Shown here: positions 24,570 to 33,770 of the stretch, one piece after another
How positions within the stretch are numbered: the first letter of the stretch is position 1
Layout of the letters: every line of letters starts with the position of its first letter
Notes under the pieces: generated by a model
The model's input: the letters and a program-made list of their open reading frames with translations, nothing else
Databases searched by the model: none
Told to the model about the DNA's origin: nothing
Source of the DNA: an uncultured Ruminococcus sp.
Lineage (GTDB): Bacteria; Bacillota; Clostridia; Oscillospirales; Ruminococcaceae
Reading direction: 5' to 3'
Length of the DNA stretch: 64,000 nt
NCBI GenBank assembly: GCA_947629455.1
Contig: CANRDT010000002.1
Location: 62,001 to 126,000 of the forward strand
Translations under genes and position numbers: made by a program

Positions 24570-27518
24570 ATGAACGATACACTGTGTCTTGGCGTAGACG
24601 TCGGTTCTACTACCGTAAAAACCGTTATCCTTGACGGCAATGACATAATTTACAATAAATATGAAAGGCATTTTTCAAAGGTGCGAGAGACCGTGGGCGC
24701 ACAGCTGCGGCTCATACGCGAACTTTTTCCCGGTACGCAATTTAAGATCGCGGTCACGGGCTCGGCAGGTCTCGGCATAGCTGAGGCGTGCGGACTGCCT
24801 TTCGTGCAGGAGGTCTTTGCGGCATTTACCGCCGTGAACGTTTCCTATCCCGATGCGGACGTGGTGGTGGAGCTTGGCGGCGAGGACGCTAAAATAATCT
24901 TCCTGACGGGCGGAGTCGAGCAGAGAATGAACGGCTCCTGCGCAGGCGGTACTGGCGCGTTTATAGATCAAATGGCAGGTCTGCTCGGCGTTGCTCCCGA
25001 TCAGCTGGACGAACTGTCACTCAAAGCGGAAAAGATATACCCCATTGCGTCGCGCTGCGGAGTTTTTGCAAAGTCGGATATTCAGCCCCTGCTCAATCAG
25101 GGCGCGCGCAAGGAAGATATTGCCGCGTCTATCTTTCAGGCGGTCGTTGATCAGACGGTTTCCGGCCTGGCACAGGGCAGAAAGATAGCAGGGAAAGTAC
25201 TCTTTCTGGGCGGTCCGCTCTCCTTCCTTAAAGGGCTGAGGAAAGCGTTTGTCGATACGCTCGGTCTTGATGAGGAACACGCCGTATTTCCGCAGCTTGC
25301 GCCCTGTTTTATGGCATATGGTGCTGCTCTCCATGCAGCAAACGAAAAGGAGTCTATGACCGCAGACGAGGCACTTGGCAGAATACTCAACGCGAAAGCG
25401 CAGGATTCGGTAGTCACGGGAAAGCCGCTTTTTGAAAGTCAGGAGGACTACCGCAGATTTGTCGAAAGGCACAGACAGTCGGATCTCAAATACGAGGATA
25501 TAAAGACTTACGAGGGGGACGCTTTTCTCGGAATAGACGCAGGCTCGACCACCACAAAGCTTGTGCTTATAACGCCTGACGGCAGACTGCTCTATCAGTA
25601 CTACGGCTCGAATAAGGGGCAGCCGCTTGACGTTATCGCGTCAAAGCTTGAGGAAATATACGCTATTTCCTCCCCCGAACTGAAAATACGCTCAAGCGCG
25701 GTCACGGGATACGGAGAAGACCTTATAAAGGCAGGTCTCGGGGTAGATCACGGCATTGTGGAAACGGTCGCGCATTACAAAGCGGCGGCGTACTTCTGCC
25801 CCGACGTGGATTTCATTATCGACATCGGCGGACAGGATATAAAGTGTTTCAGGATAAAGAACAACGCCATTGACAGCATTATGTTAAACGAGGCGTGTTC
25901 CTCCGGCTGCGGCTCGTTCATACAGACGTTTGCGCAGGCTATGGGATATGAGATAGCCGATTTTGCAAGGGTGGGACTTTTTGCAAAAGCTCCCGTCGAG
26001 CTCGGCTCGAGATGTACCGTGTTTATGAATTCCTCGGTAAAGCAGGCGCAGAAAGACGGCGCGTCGGTAGAGGACATTTCAGCCGGACTTTCCTCCTCGA
26101 TAATCAAAAATGCGATATATAAGGTAATAAGAGCAAAATCTCCCGAAGAACTGGGTAAGAATATCGTCGTGCAGGGAGGAACTTTCTTGAATGACGCCGT
26201 GCTGCGTTCTTTTGAAATTGAACTCGGCAGAAACGTGATACGTCCTGCAATTGCCGGACTTATGGGCGCGCTCGGCTGCGCTCTGTTCGCTATGGAAAAG
26301 TATAAAAGCAGCGGCAGACAGACCACCCTGCTTGACAAGGCTCAGCTTGAAGAGTTTGCGTATAACTCAACGGCGACTCAGTGCCGCGGCTGCACCGCAC
26401 ACTGCAATCTCACGATAATAAGATTCAACGACGGTCACAGGTTCATTTCGGGCAACCGCTGCGAAAAGGGCGCGGGGATAAAGACTGAGAACCGTATGGA
26501 AAATATGGTGGAATACAAGTACGACTATATTCTCGGACTTGAAAAGAACAAGCCGCAGTCGCCGCTTGCAAGGGTGGGAATACCGCTCGCGCTGGGATTC
26601 TATGACCTTATGCCGTTTTTCCACACGCTTTTCAGTACACTCGGATTTGAAGTCGTGTTTTCGGAGCAGTCCACAAGGGACACCTACTACAAGGGTCAGC
26701 AGACGATACCTTCCGACACGGTGTGCTATCCTGCGAAGATCTGTCACGGGCATATACTAAGCCTGCTTGAAAAGAATGTGGACTTTATTTTCTACCCATG
26801 TATGAGCTACAACGTTGACGAGGGCGGTTCGGACAATCACTACAACTGTCCCGTAGTGGCATACTATCCCGAACTGCTGAAAGCCAATATACCCGAGCTT
26901 GACGATGACAATTTCGTTTCGCCGTATCTTGATCTTAACAACAAGAGCCATGTGGCAAAAACGCTTTTCGGAGTACTGAAAAAATACGGAATTACCCTTA
27001 AACAGATCTCACAGACGCTCAACAAGGCGTATTCCGAACAGATAAGGTACAGAAAACGCAGCGAGCGCAAGGCGCAGGAGATCATAGCGCAGGCGAGGGA
27101 AAACGGCCGCAAGATAATCGTGCTGGCAGGACGTCCCTATCACATAGACCCCGAGATAAATCACGGCATACACAAGCTCATCTGTTCGCTGGGATTTGCG
27201 GTAGTGACAGAGGACAGCGTGGCCGGACTGGTCGATGTGCCGCCGCTTGACGTACTCAATCAGTGGACGTATCATTCGCGGCTTTATCGGGCGGCGGAGT
27301 ATGTATGCGAAAATGACGATATGCAGCTTGTGCAGCTTGTATCGTTCGGCTGCGGTATCGACGCGGTGACTACCGACGAGGTGAGGGCGATACTCGAGCA
27401 GCACGGCAAACTGTACACGCAGCTCAAAATAGACGAGATAACAAATCTCGGAGCCGCAAAGATAAGGCTGAGATCGCTGGCGGCGGCTCTTGAGGAAAAG
27501 GAGGAAAGCGCGGTATGA
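24570..27518 (+). CDS. Acyl-CoA dehydratase activase, long two-domain form
   Basis: This ASKHA-fold ATPase is related to the activators (HgdC, BadF/BadG) that inject electrons into 2-hydroxyacyl-CoA dehydratases. The ATG at 24570 is nine bases from GAGG; the track's TTG at 24546 lies before that site. Two BadF-type domains are seen: GVDVGSTTVKTV with SCAGGTGAF, and GIDAGSTTTKLV with ACSSGCGSF. A CRGCTAHC iron-sulfur motif (about residue 610) and a DUF2229-type domain follow. Clostridia usually have one protein of about 1,400 residues; here the C-terminal part is a separate overlapping gene. The true substrate is unknown. Confidence 0.9.
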   Translation: MNDTLCLGVDVGSTTVKTVILDGNDIIYNKYERHFSKVRETVGAQLRLIRELFPGTQFKIAVTGSAGLGIAEACGLPFVQEVFAAFTAVNVSYPDADVVVELGGEDAKIIFLTGGVEQRMNGSCAGGTGAFIDQMAGLLGVAPDQLDELSLKAEKIYPIASRCGVFAKSDIQPLLNQGARKEDIAASIFQAVVDQTVSGLAQGRKIAGKVLFLGGPLSFLKGLRKAFVDTLGLDEEHAVFPQLAPCFMAYGAALHAANEKESMTADEALGRILNAKAQDSVVTGKPLFESQEDYRRFVERHRQSDLKYEDIKTYEGDAFLGIDAGSTTTKLVLITPDGRLLYQYYGSNKGQPLDVIASKLEEIYAISSPELKIRSSAVTGYGEDLIKAGLGVDHGIVETVAHYKAAAYFCPDVDFIIDIGGQDIKCFRIKNNAIDSIMLNEACSSGCGSFIQTFAQAMGYEIADFARVGLFAKAPVELGSRCTVFMNSSVKQAQKDGASVEDISAGLSSSIIKNAIYKVIRAKSPEELGKNIVVQGGTFLNDAVLRSFEIELGRNVIRPAIAGLMGALGCALFAMEKYKSSGRQTTLLDKAQLEEFAYNSTATQCRGCTAHCNLTIIRFNDGHRFISGNRCEKGAGIKTENRMENMVEYKYDYILGLEKNKPQSPLARVGIPLALGFYDLMPFFHTLFSTLGFEVVFSEQSTRDTYYKGQQTIPSDTVCYPAKICHGHILSLLEKNVDFIFYPCMSYNVDEGGSDNHYNCPVVAYYPELLKANIPELDDDNFVSPYLDLNNKSHVAKTLFGVLKKYGITLKQISQTLNKAYSEQIRYRKRSERKAQEIIAQARENGRKIIVLAGRPYHIDPEINHGIHKLICSLGFAVVTEDSVAGLVDVPPLDVLNQWTYHSRLYRAAEYVCENDDMQLVQLVSFGCGIDAVTTDEVRAILEQHGKLYTQLKIDEITNLGAAKIRLRSLAAALEEKEESAV

Positions 27519-28798
27519 GCGAAATTAACCTTACAGAAAACGAAGATGAAGTGCAGTCGGGGATCTCTCCGTCCGGCAGAGTGAACAGGACTATCTTCAC
27601 GGAGGATATGAAAAAGGACTACACCATACTCGTTCCAGATATGCTGCCGATACACTTTAAGCTGATAATAAGGATATATGAGAAATACGGTTATCATATG
27701 GAGCTTTTGCAGAACGATTCGCGCAGCGTGATAGACGAGGGGCTGAAAAATACCCACAACGACGCGTGCTATCCCGCGCTGTTGGTAATAGGTCAGTTTA
27801 TGGACGCGCTCAAAAGCGGAAAGTACGACGTAAACAAGACCGCTCTGCTCATTTCACAGACAGGCGGCGGCTGCCGCGCGTCAAACTACATTCATCTTAT
27901 CAGAAAAGCGGTATCGGCGCAGTTTCCGCAGGTGCCGGTGCTTTCTCTGAATTTCAGCGGACTTGAAAAGAATCCGGCTTTCCCGATGACCCCGGCGATC
28001 GCTCTGCGGCTCGTCTATGCCGTTATGTACGGCGATATGCTTATGCTGCTCTACAATCAGTGCAAGCCTTACGAGTTAGAACGCGGCACGACCGACCGTC
28101 TGCTTGCAAGGTGGCAGCACAGACTCGGAAAGCTTATGGATACAAACGATTATCTTTCGCCCGTGCCGATATACAAGGCAATGCTGAAAGAATTTGCGGA
28201 TATACCACGTTCAAAAGAACCTAAGCCCAAGGTGGGTATCGTGGGGGAGATATACGTCAAGTATTCTCCGCTGGCAAATAATCATCTGAATGAATTTCTG
28301 CTCTCCGAGGGCTGCGAACCAAACGTTCCCGGACTGCTCGACTTTGTGCTGTACTGCGCGTCCGCCATTCTTACAGACGCCGATCTTTACAATAAAAAGG
28401 ACAAGCGCACCGCAATGTACGCAGTCGGCTATAAGGTGCTTTACAAATTCCAGAAGCAGCAGATAAAGGTCATTAAGGAACACGGGGTATTCCGGCCGCC
28501 GCACGATTTTGAACATCTCCGCCGCTGCGCCGATAAATATATCAATCAAGGTGTAAAAATGGGCGAGGGCTGGCTCATAACCGCGGAAATGGCTGCGCTT
28601 GCCGAAACGGGTACAAAGAATATCATCTGTACTCAGCCGTTCGGCTGTCTGCCCAATCACATTGTTGCAAAGGGTATGTCGCGCGTTATCAAGCAGGCTT
28701 ACCCCGACGCAAATATCGTCGCGATAGATTACGACCCCGGCGCGACAAAAGTCAATCAGGAGAACCGTATCAAGCTTATGCTGGCAAATGCGAGGTAG
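27515..28798 (+). CDS. Acyl-CoA dehydratase-like partner of the activase (detached C-terminal module)
   Basis: The 427-residue protein corresponds to the C-terminal module of the long activase-related proteins and resembles HgdB/BcrB-type dehydratase subunits. KDYTILVPDMLPIHF, CYPALLVIGQF, QTGGGCRASNY and QPFGCLPNH are family features, with several Cys that could hold iron-sulfur clusters. Its ATG overlaps the upstream stop by four bases (ATGA), and there is no frame disruption, so this is a clean gene split rather than an obvious frameshift. The two products presumably form one complex. Confidence 0.88.
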   Translation: MSEINLTENEDEVQSGISPSGRVNRTIFTEDMKKDYTILVPDMLPIHFKLIIRIYEKYGYHMELLQNDSRSVIDEGLKNTHNDACYPALLVIGQFMDALKSGKYDVNKTALLISQTGGGCRASNYIHLIRKAVSAQFPQVPVLSLNFSGLEKNPAFPMTPAIALRLVYAVMYGDMLMLLYNQCKPYELERGTTDRLLARWQHRLGKLMDTNDYLSPVPIYKAMLKEFADIPRSKEPKPKVGIVGEIYVKYSPLANNHLNEFLLSEGCEPNVPGLLDFVLYCASAILTDADLYNKKDKRTAMYAVGYKVLYKFQKQQIKVIKEHGVFRPPHDFEHLRRCADKYINQGVKMGEGWLITAEMAALAETGTKNIICTQPFGCLPNHIVAKGMSRVIKQAYPDANIVAIDYDPGATKVNQENRIKLMLANAR

Positions 28799-28889
28799 AA
28801 AAGCTCACGACAAGCAATGCTTATCCGACGGTTTTTCCCACAACAGTTTGATTTCACGCTCTGTAGTTGCGGCGAAAACAAAGTCGGCA

Positions 28890-28940
28890 TATCAAAAACT
28901 TTTCGCTCAAGCCTTTTCCTCAAAAGCTTTGGCAGACGCA
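28890..28940. repeat. Relic of the hairpin-cluster repeat family
   Basis: TCAAGCCTTTTCCTCAAAAG and its flanks match, in reverse, the stretch at 51085-51125 (AAGCCTTTTT, AAAAGGCTTG). Only the core remains, without a clean hairpin. Confidence 0.45.
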
Positions 28941-28967
28941 ATTTTTTCATTGAAAGGACGTTTTATT

Positions 28968-29237
28968 ATGAGAGCCGTAGTCACAGTTATCGGCAAGGAC
29001 GCCGTAGGTATTCTTGCCAAAGTCAGCACGGAATGTGCCGAACACAACGCAAATGTCATTGAAGTTACACAGTCGGTATTGCAGGATATGTTCGCTATGA
29101 TAATGCTGGTGGATATTTCAAAACTTTCGGGCAGCTTTGCCGAATTGGCAGACAGCCTGTCAGAGATCGGCGACAAGCTCGGTCTGAAAATACATACCAT
29201 GCATGAGGACATTTTCAACTGTATGCACCATATCTGA
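28968..29237 (+). CDS. ACT-domain protein, UPF0237 family
   Basis: The 89-residue single ACT domain starts at 28968 (MRAVVTVIGKD) after AAAGGACG; the track's longer N-terminus is non-coding. GKDAVGILAKVSTECAEHNANV is the ligand-binding ACT motif region. UPF0237 proteins are nearly always encoded beside a UPF0210 protein, and this one is, 18 bases away. The ACT domain presumably binds an amino acid or similar effector; the role of the pair is unknown. Confidence 0.92.
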   Translation: MRAVVTVIGKDAVGILAKVSTECAEHNANVIEVTQSVLQDMFAMIMLVDISKLSGSFAELADSLSEIGDKLGLKIHTMHEDIFNCMHHI

Positions 29238-29255
29238 CTTTGTGAGGTTTTGTAA

Positions 29256-30611
29256 ATGATAAATACTTATGACGTACTTGAAACTATCCGTATGATACAG
29301 GACGAATGTCTTGACATAAGGACCATAACCATGGGTATCTCGCTGCTCGACTGCATAGACAGCGATATAGATACCGCCTGCGAAAAGGTCTATAAAAAGA
29401 TCACGCAAAAAGCCGCGCGGCTGGTGGAGGTCGGCGAACAGATCGAAAAGGAACTGGGTATACCGATAATAAACAAACGTATCTCAGTTACTCCGATTGC
29501 GATCGTGTCGGCTGCCTGCGGCTGCTCTCCCGTACCGTTTGCAAAGGCTATGGACAAGGCTGCCGCCGACGTGGGCGTGAACCTTATCGGAGGATATTCC
29601 GCGCTTGTTCAGAAAGGATTCTCCGCAGGCGACGAACAGCTCATACGCTCTATACCCGAGGCTCTCGCCTGTACCGAAAGAGTATGCTCCTCGGTAAACG
29701 TCGGCTCAACAAAGACGGGAATAAATCTCGACGCTTGCAGGATAATGGGCTCGGTTATCCGCGAATGTGCCGAAAAAACGGTGGATTCCGCCTGTTTCGG
29801 AGCGGCAAAGCTGGTGGTGTTCTGCAATGCGGTAGAGGATAATCCGTTTATGGCAGGCGCATTTCACGGCGTGGGAGAACCCGATTGTATGATAAACGTG
29901 GGCGTTTCAGGTCCCGGCGTGGTCAGAGCGGCTTTGCAGAAATATCCTGACGCGGACATCACACAAATATCCGATGTCATCAAGAAGATCTCCTATAAGA
30001 TCACAAGAGTAGGTCAGCTTGTAGGCGTGACGGCATCGCAGCGCCTCGGAGTGCCTTTCGGTATAGTCGATCTTTCGCTTGCTCCCACTCCTGCCGTCGG
30101 CGATTCGGTAGCGCATATCCTTGAAGAGATCGGACTTGAAAAATGCGGCACGCACGGAACTACCGCCGCTCTTGCGCTGCTCAACGACGCGGTAAAGAAA
30201 GGCGGGGTTATGGCTTGCTCGCGTATCGGCGGACTTTCGGGAGCATTTATCCCCGTTACGGAGGACGCCGGTATGATAGAGGCTGCAAAGTGCGGCGCTC
30301 TTTCCATTGAAAAGCTGGAGGCTATGACTGCGGTCTGCTCGGTCGGACTCGATATGATCGTCGTTCCCGGCGATACGAGCGCGGACACTCTTGCGGCTAT
30401 AATCGCGGACGAGGCGGCTATCGGTATGGTGAACAGCAAGACTACCGCAGTGCGCATTATCCCTGCGATCGGCAAGGATATAGGCGAGGAGCTTGACTGG
30501 GGCGGACTTTTCGGCTGCGGCCCCGTTATGCCGCTCAAAAAGGAATCCCCCTCTAAATTTATCAACCGCGGCGGACAGATACCCGCTCCCCTGCATTCAC
30601 TGAAGAACTGA
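29256..30611 (+). CDS. UPF0210 (DUF711) family protein
   Basis: The 451-residue protein has the usual family length. [42 protein letters not shown] and TEDAGMIEA are UPF0210-like; the fold is related to the glycyl-radical/PFL-like superfamily by earlier annotation only, and the biochemical function is not established. It is cotranscribed with the UPF0237 ACT protein, which suggests effector-controlled activity. GAGG is before the ATG. The C-terminal [14 protein letters not shown] is also conserved in the family. Confidence 0.92.
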   Translation: MINTYDVLETIRMIQDECLDIRTITMGISLLDCIDSDIDTACEKVYKKITQKAARLVEVGEQIEKELGIPIINKRISVTPIAIVSAACGCSPVPFAKAMDKAAADVGVNLIGGYSALVQKGFSAGDEQLIRSIPEALACTERVCSSVNVGSTKTGINLDACRIMGSVIRECAEKTVDSACFGAAKLVVFCNAVEDNPFMAGAFHGVGEPDCMINVGVSGPGVVRAALQKYPDADITQISDVIKKISYKITRVGQLVGVTASQRLGVPFGIVDLSLAPTPAVGDSVAHILEEIGLEKCGTHGTTAALALLNDAVKKGGVMACSRIGGLSGAFIPVTEDAGMIEAAKCGALSIEKLEAMTAVCSVGLDMIVVPGDTSADTLAAIIADEAAIGMVNSKTTAVRIIPAIGKDIGEELDWGGLFGCGPVMPLKKESPSKFINRGGQIPAPLHSLKN

Positions 30612-30653
30612 TCTGCAAATCAGTACAAAAAAACGTACACAAAGGAGCTTTTG

Positions 30654-31520
30654 ATGAATATTAACGGGCTTGCGGATATGCATACTCATTCCGATTTTTC
30701 TCCGGACGCGAAGTCCTCTCCCGAGCAGATGTGTGAAAGCGCGGTGCGGCTCGGTCTTGCGGCATATGCGATCACCGATCACTGCGACTGCAATATGCGT
30801 TTTCCGCCCGAGCATTACACGGACGATGTTTCCGCCCTCAAAGACGCGGATATGTACGGTTCGCAGAAATACGCCCTTGACAGTATCGCATATCAGACAA
30901 AACTCAAAGAACGTTATCAAGGCAGGCTGGAGCTTATTTGCGGTATCGAACTTGGGCAGCCTTTGCAGGATATGGAATTTGCGCAGATGATCTCCTGTGA
31001 CGAGCGTCTTGACTTCATTATCGGCTCGCATCATCAGAACAGGGGCGAGGACGACTTCTATTCGTTTGAGTACAATAAAATGGACTCCGGTCAGATCGGC
31101 ACACTTCTTGAAAACTGTTTTTTGCAGACTCTTGATATGTGCAGGTGGGGAGGTTTCGACGTACTCGGTCATCTCACCTATCCGCTCAGATATATCGAGG
31201 GGGACTACGGTATCAGCGTGGATATGAGCAGATACGAAGATATTATCAGGGAGATTTTTTGTACACTTATTCAGAGCGGCAAGGGCATAGAGATAAATAC
31301 CTCGGGACTTTGGAAAGGGTACGGAAAAACTCTTCCCGTCGAGCGGCTGATAAAAATGTACCGTCAGCTGGGCGGCGAGATACTGACCGTAGGCTCTGAC
31401 GCGCACAATGCGGACGATGTGGGAAAAGGCATAGCGGAGGGCGCGGAACTTGCGAAGAACGTCGGTTTCGGGTATCTGACAGTTTTTAAGAAACGCACGG
31501 CGAATTTTATAAAAATATGA
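30654..31520 (+). CDS. hisK: PHP-type histidinol phosphatase
   Basis: It removes phosphate from histidinol-phosphate in histidine synthesis. The ATG at 30654 suits AAGGAGC better than the track's TTG at 30651. PHP metal motifs are DMHTHSDFS (about residue 7), TDHCDC (about 42), GSHHQN (about 125) and GSDAHN (about 245). The length of 288 residues fits. No other his genes are in the window, so the substrate is inferred from family. Confidence 0.88.
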   Translation: MNINGLADMHTHSDFSPDAKSSPEQMCESAVRLGLAAYAITDHCDCNMRFPPEHYTDDVSALKDADMYGSQKYALDSIAYQTKLKERYQGRLELICGIELGQPLQDMEFAQMISCDERLDFIIGSHHQNRGEDDFYSFEYNKMDSGQIGTLLENCFLQTLDMCRWGGFDVLGHLTYPLRYIEGDYGISVDMSRYEDIIREIFCTLIQSGKGIEINTSGLWKGYGKTLPVERLIKMYRQLGGEILTVGSDAHNADDVGKGIAEGAELAKNVGFGYLTVFKKRTANFIKI

Positions 31521-31522
31521 AA

Positions 31523-31564
31523 CAAAATATCCCTCACTGTTTTTACAGCAAGGGATATTTTTAT
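31523..31564. terminator. Bidirectional terminator between hisK and thiE
   Basis: AAATATCCCT and AGGGATATTT pair around an inner CTGT/ACAG stem. Runs of A and T on both sides let it serve the convergent hisK and thi operons. Confidence 0.85.
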
Positions 31565-31576
31565 GTGCATATTTTA

Positions 31577-32200
31577 CTATTCGGTCCACAAGCGTTTGAT
31601 CTCGCAGGCGGCGGCTCGTATATCGGGCTTTGAAACTATTGCGGAGATAACGGCTATGCCGTCAATTCCCATACCCTTGAAATTTGAAAGCGTAGACTGA
31701 TTTATACCGCCGATAATGACTATCGGTATATCGACTGCCGCGCGAATATCCGCAAGGACTTCCTTCGTGACAAATTCCGTGTCCGTTTTGGTGGAGGTGG
31801 GATACATCGCGCCTACGCCGAGATAGTCAGCGCCGTCCTGCTGCGCCCTGACAGCCTCCTCAACGGTAGATACCGAAACGCCAATCAGCCTGTCGCCTAA
31901 AATTTTCCGAGCCACTTTGCAGGGCAGATCGCTTTGTCCGAGATGAACTCCCGAGCAATCCGCGGCAAGCGCAATATCCGCGCGGTCGTTGATTATCAGC
32001 GGAACACGGTATTTATCGGTGATCTCTTTGACCCTGACCGCCAGGTCATAAAACTCCAGACTGCTGACATCTTTTTCACGCAGCTGGACGACCGTCGCGC
32101 CGCCCTCCACAGCCTCTCTGACCGACTGCTCTACCGTATCGCAGGACATAAGCTCCCTGTCGGTACAAAGATACAGAGTATAGTCCACTCTATCTTTCAT
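31577..32200 (-). CDS. thiE: Thiamine phosphate synthase
   Basis: It couples HMP-pyrophosphate to thiazole phosphate to make thiamine phosphate. The 207-residue TIM barrel shows QLREKDVS (about 41), INDRADIALAA (about 70), GVHLGQSDLP (about 84), VSTVEEAVRAQQDGADYLGVG and IGGINQST. All usual active-site stretches are present. It overlaps thiM by 11 bases and is the last gene of the thi operon, ending before a bidirectional terminator. Confidence 0.96.
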   Translation of the reverse strand: MKDRVDYTLYLCTDRELMSCDTVEQSVREAVEGGATVVQLREKDVSSLEFYDLAVRVKEITDKYRVPLIINDRADIALAADCSGVHLGQSDLPCKVARKILGDRLIGVSVSTVEEAVRAQQDGADYLGVGAMYPTSTKTDTEFVTKEVLADIRAAVDIPIVIIGGINQSTLSNFKGMGIDGIAVISAIVSKPDIRAAACEIKRLWTE

Positions 32201-33017
32201 AGATCTTTATCCTTTCAGATATTATTGCCGGATCAAGCCTGCTGAGGGCGTCAATGACCGCGACTCTGTAGCTGCCCGTGCCCGACTGCCCTGCTCTTTC
32301 GTATGCGATCTCTCCGGCTATTCCCATTGCTGATATACCGGCGCACGCCGCCGTGAGCATATCCTCCGCCGCGCCTGCAAAACCGCCGATAATTCCCGTA
32401 GTCATACAGCCCGTACCCGTCACCAGGCGCAGCATAGCGCTGCCGTTTTCAATGCGGACTATGCGTTTTCCGTCGGATATGCAGTCGACCGCTCCCGTTA
32501 TCGCAGCAACGCAGCCGAATTTTTCCGCCGCCGACACCGCTACCTTTTCGGGATCGTTATTTTTGTCCTTGTCAGAGGAATCCACGCCTTTTGTGGAAAC
32601 CTCAAGTCCTGCCATAAAGGACATCTCGGACAGATTTCCCCTGAGTACGGAAACCTTTACGTTCTCCATTATCCTTGCCGCCGTGGAATTTCTCAGACCG
32701 CTTGCGCCCGCTCCGACAGGGTCAAATACAACGGGTATATCCGCAGCGTTCGCAGCCTTTCCTGCGGCTATCATCGACTCGACTGTCCGCGAATTAAGAG
32801 TACCCATATTAAGTACCAGAGCCGACGCAATAGAAGCAATATCCGCAGCCTCGTTTATATCGTCCGCCATAATGGGGGACGCGCCGACCGCAAGAATGAC
32901 ATTCGCAACGTCGTTGACGGTCACATAATTTGTAATGCAGTGTACAAGAGGGCATTTTTCCCTGACAACCTCACAAAGGCGGCAGATATTTTCCGCAATA
33001 TCGGTTTTAGTATTCAT
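32190..33017 (-). CDS. thiM: Hydroxyethylthiazole kinase
   Basis: It phosphorylates hydroxyethylthiazole, allowing salvage of the thiazole half of thiamine. The 275 residues contain VHCITNYVT (about 24), VFDPVGAGAS (about 95) and the GTGC anion-hole motif in VTGTGCMT (about 195). It lies between thiW and thiE. With ThiW as the likely thiazole transporter, this forms a salvage module. GGAGG precedes the ATG. Confidence 0.95.
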   Translation of the reverse strand: MNTKTDIAENICRLCEVVREKCPLVHCITNYVTVNDVANVILAVGASPIMADDINEAADIASIASALVLNMGTLNSRTVESMIAAGKAANAADIPVVFDPVGAGASGLRNSTAARIMENVKVSVLRGNLSEMSFMAGLEVSTKGVDSSDKDKNNDPEKVAVSAAEKFGCVAAITGAVDCISDGKRIVRIENGSAMLRLVTGTGCMTTGIIGGFAGAAEDMLTAACAGISAMGIAGEIAYERAGQSGTGSYRVAVIDALSRLDPAIISERIKIYER

Positions 33018-33020
33018 TTT

Positions 33021-33545
33021 TCAGACCTCCGCGGCAGCTTTGGACGTGCCGAGGAATTTATCGAACACGCCTGTTTTCTTGAGGGCGGTAACAATAAAGA
33101 TCGCCAGCACCGTACCGCCTGCGCAGCTTACGAAAAACGGCAGTACGAATCCGAACACGGCAGCCTCAGCATTGCCCATTATGAATTTTGCGACGGGGTA
33201 AGCAAGCAGTCCGCCAAGGACTGACGTTCCGACAAGCTCGCCTATGTAGGCCGCAGGCAGAGCCTTGAAAAGCCTATAGAGTATACCTGCCAGCAGTGCG
33301 CCGACCATAGAACCGGGGAATGCCATAAGCGTACCCAAACCGAGCAGATTTCTCAGCAGCGACGCCGCAAAAGCGCAGCCGACACTCCATGCCGGTCCTA
33401 AAAATACCGCCGCCATAATGTTTACCAGGTGCTGCACCGGAGCGCATTTCGATCCGCCGATAGGAAAAGAGATGAGCGAACCTACCACCGCCATAGCCGT
33501 AAGCACTGCGGCAAACGACAGTCTGTGAATGTTTGTTTTTTTCAT
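33021..33545 (-). CDS. thiW: ThiW-type ECF transporter substrate-binding subunit
   Basis: The 174-residue membrane protein has about five helices and the look of ECF S components (GSLISFPIGGSKCAPVQH, LGTLMAFPGSMVGA, GELVGTSVLGGLLAYPV). ThiW is thought to bind the thiazole precursor and to share the general ECF energising module, which is not in this window. It is three bases from thiM, supporting that role. AGGAGG lies eight bases before the ATG and may be masked by upstream pairing (see findings). Confidence 0.9.
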   Translation of the reverse strand: MKKTNIHRLSFAAVLTAMAVVGSLISFPIGGSKCAPVQHLVNIMAAVFLGPAWSVGCAFAASLLRNLLGLGTLMAFPGSMVGALLAGILYRLFKALPAAYIGELVGTSVLGGLLAYPVAKFIMGNAEAAVFGFVLPFFVSCAGGTVLAIFIVTALKKTGVFDKFLGTSKAAAEV

Positions 33546-33770
33546 AGAAAAGACCTCCTGAGTTCTTGCCGCAAGCTATACCATATCCAGCGGCAGAAAA
33601 TTAAAATTTCCGGTCGGCGCTTTATTGCGCCCTCTCACCCCGAAACACGGGTTCCCTCGCTGAATATGGTTTTGCCGCAAATGCCGGAAAACTCCGCAAG
33701 ACGCTCCTCAGGCGGAAAAAAGATATATCATATTAACGGCAATGCCGATAATACGCAGTATAAATAAGCC
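33546..33770 (-). promoter_or_regulatory. Structured leader between thiC and thiW, possible thiamine-pathway riboswitch
   Basis: This 225-base gap within the operon contains a GGCGC/GCGCC hairpin (33618-33632), a TGCCGC/GCGGCA stem (33567-33597), and CCTGAG (33707-33712) able to pair with CTCAGG (33557-33562), which overlaps the thiW ribosome site. I do not see the TPP aptamer consensus. A second thiamine-related riboswitch is plausible but unproven. Confidence 0.45.

Noticed and set aside
30597-31589. 330-aa minus-strand ORF antisense to hisK
   Set aside because: Mirrors a PHP phosphatase with intact metal motifs; no start signal and spans the bidirectional terminator.
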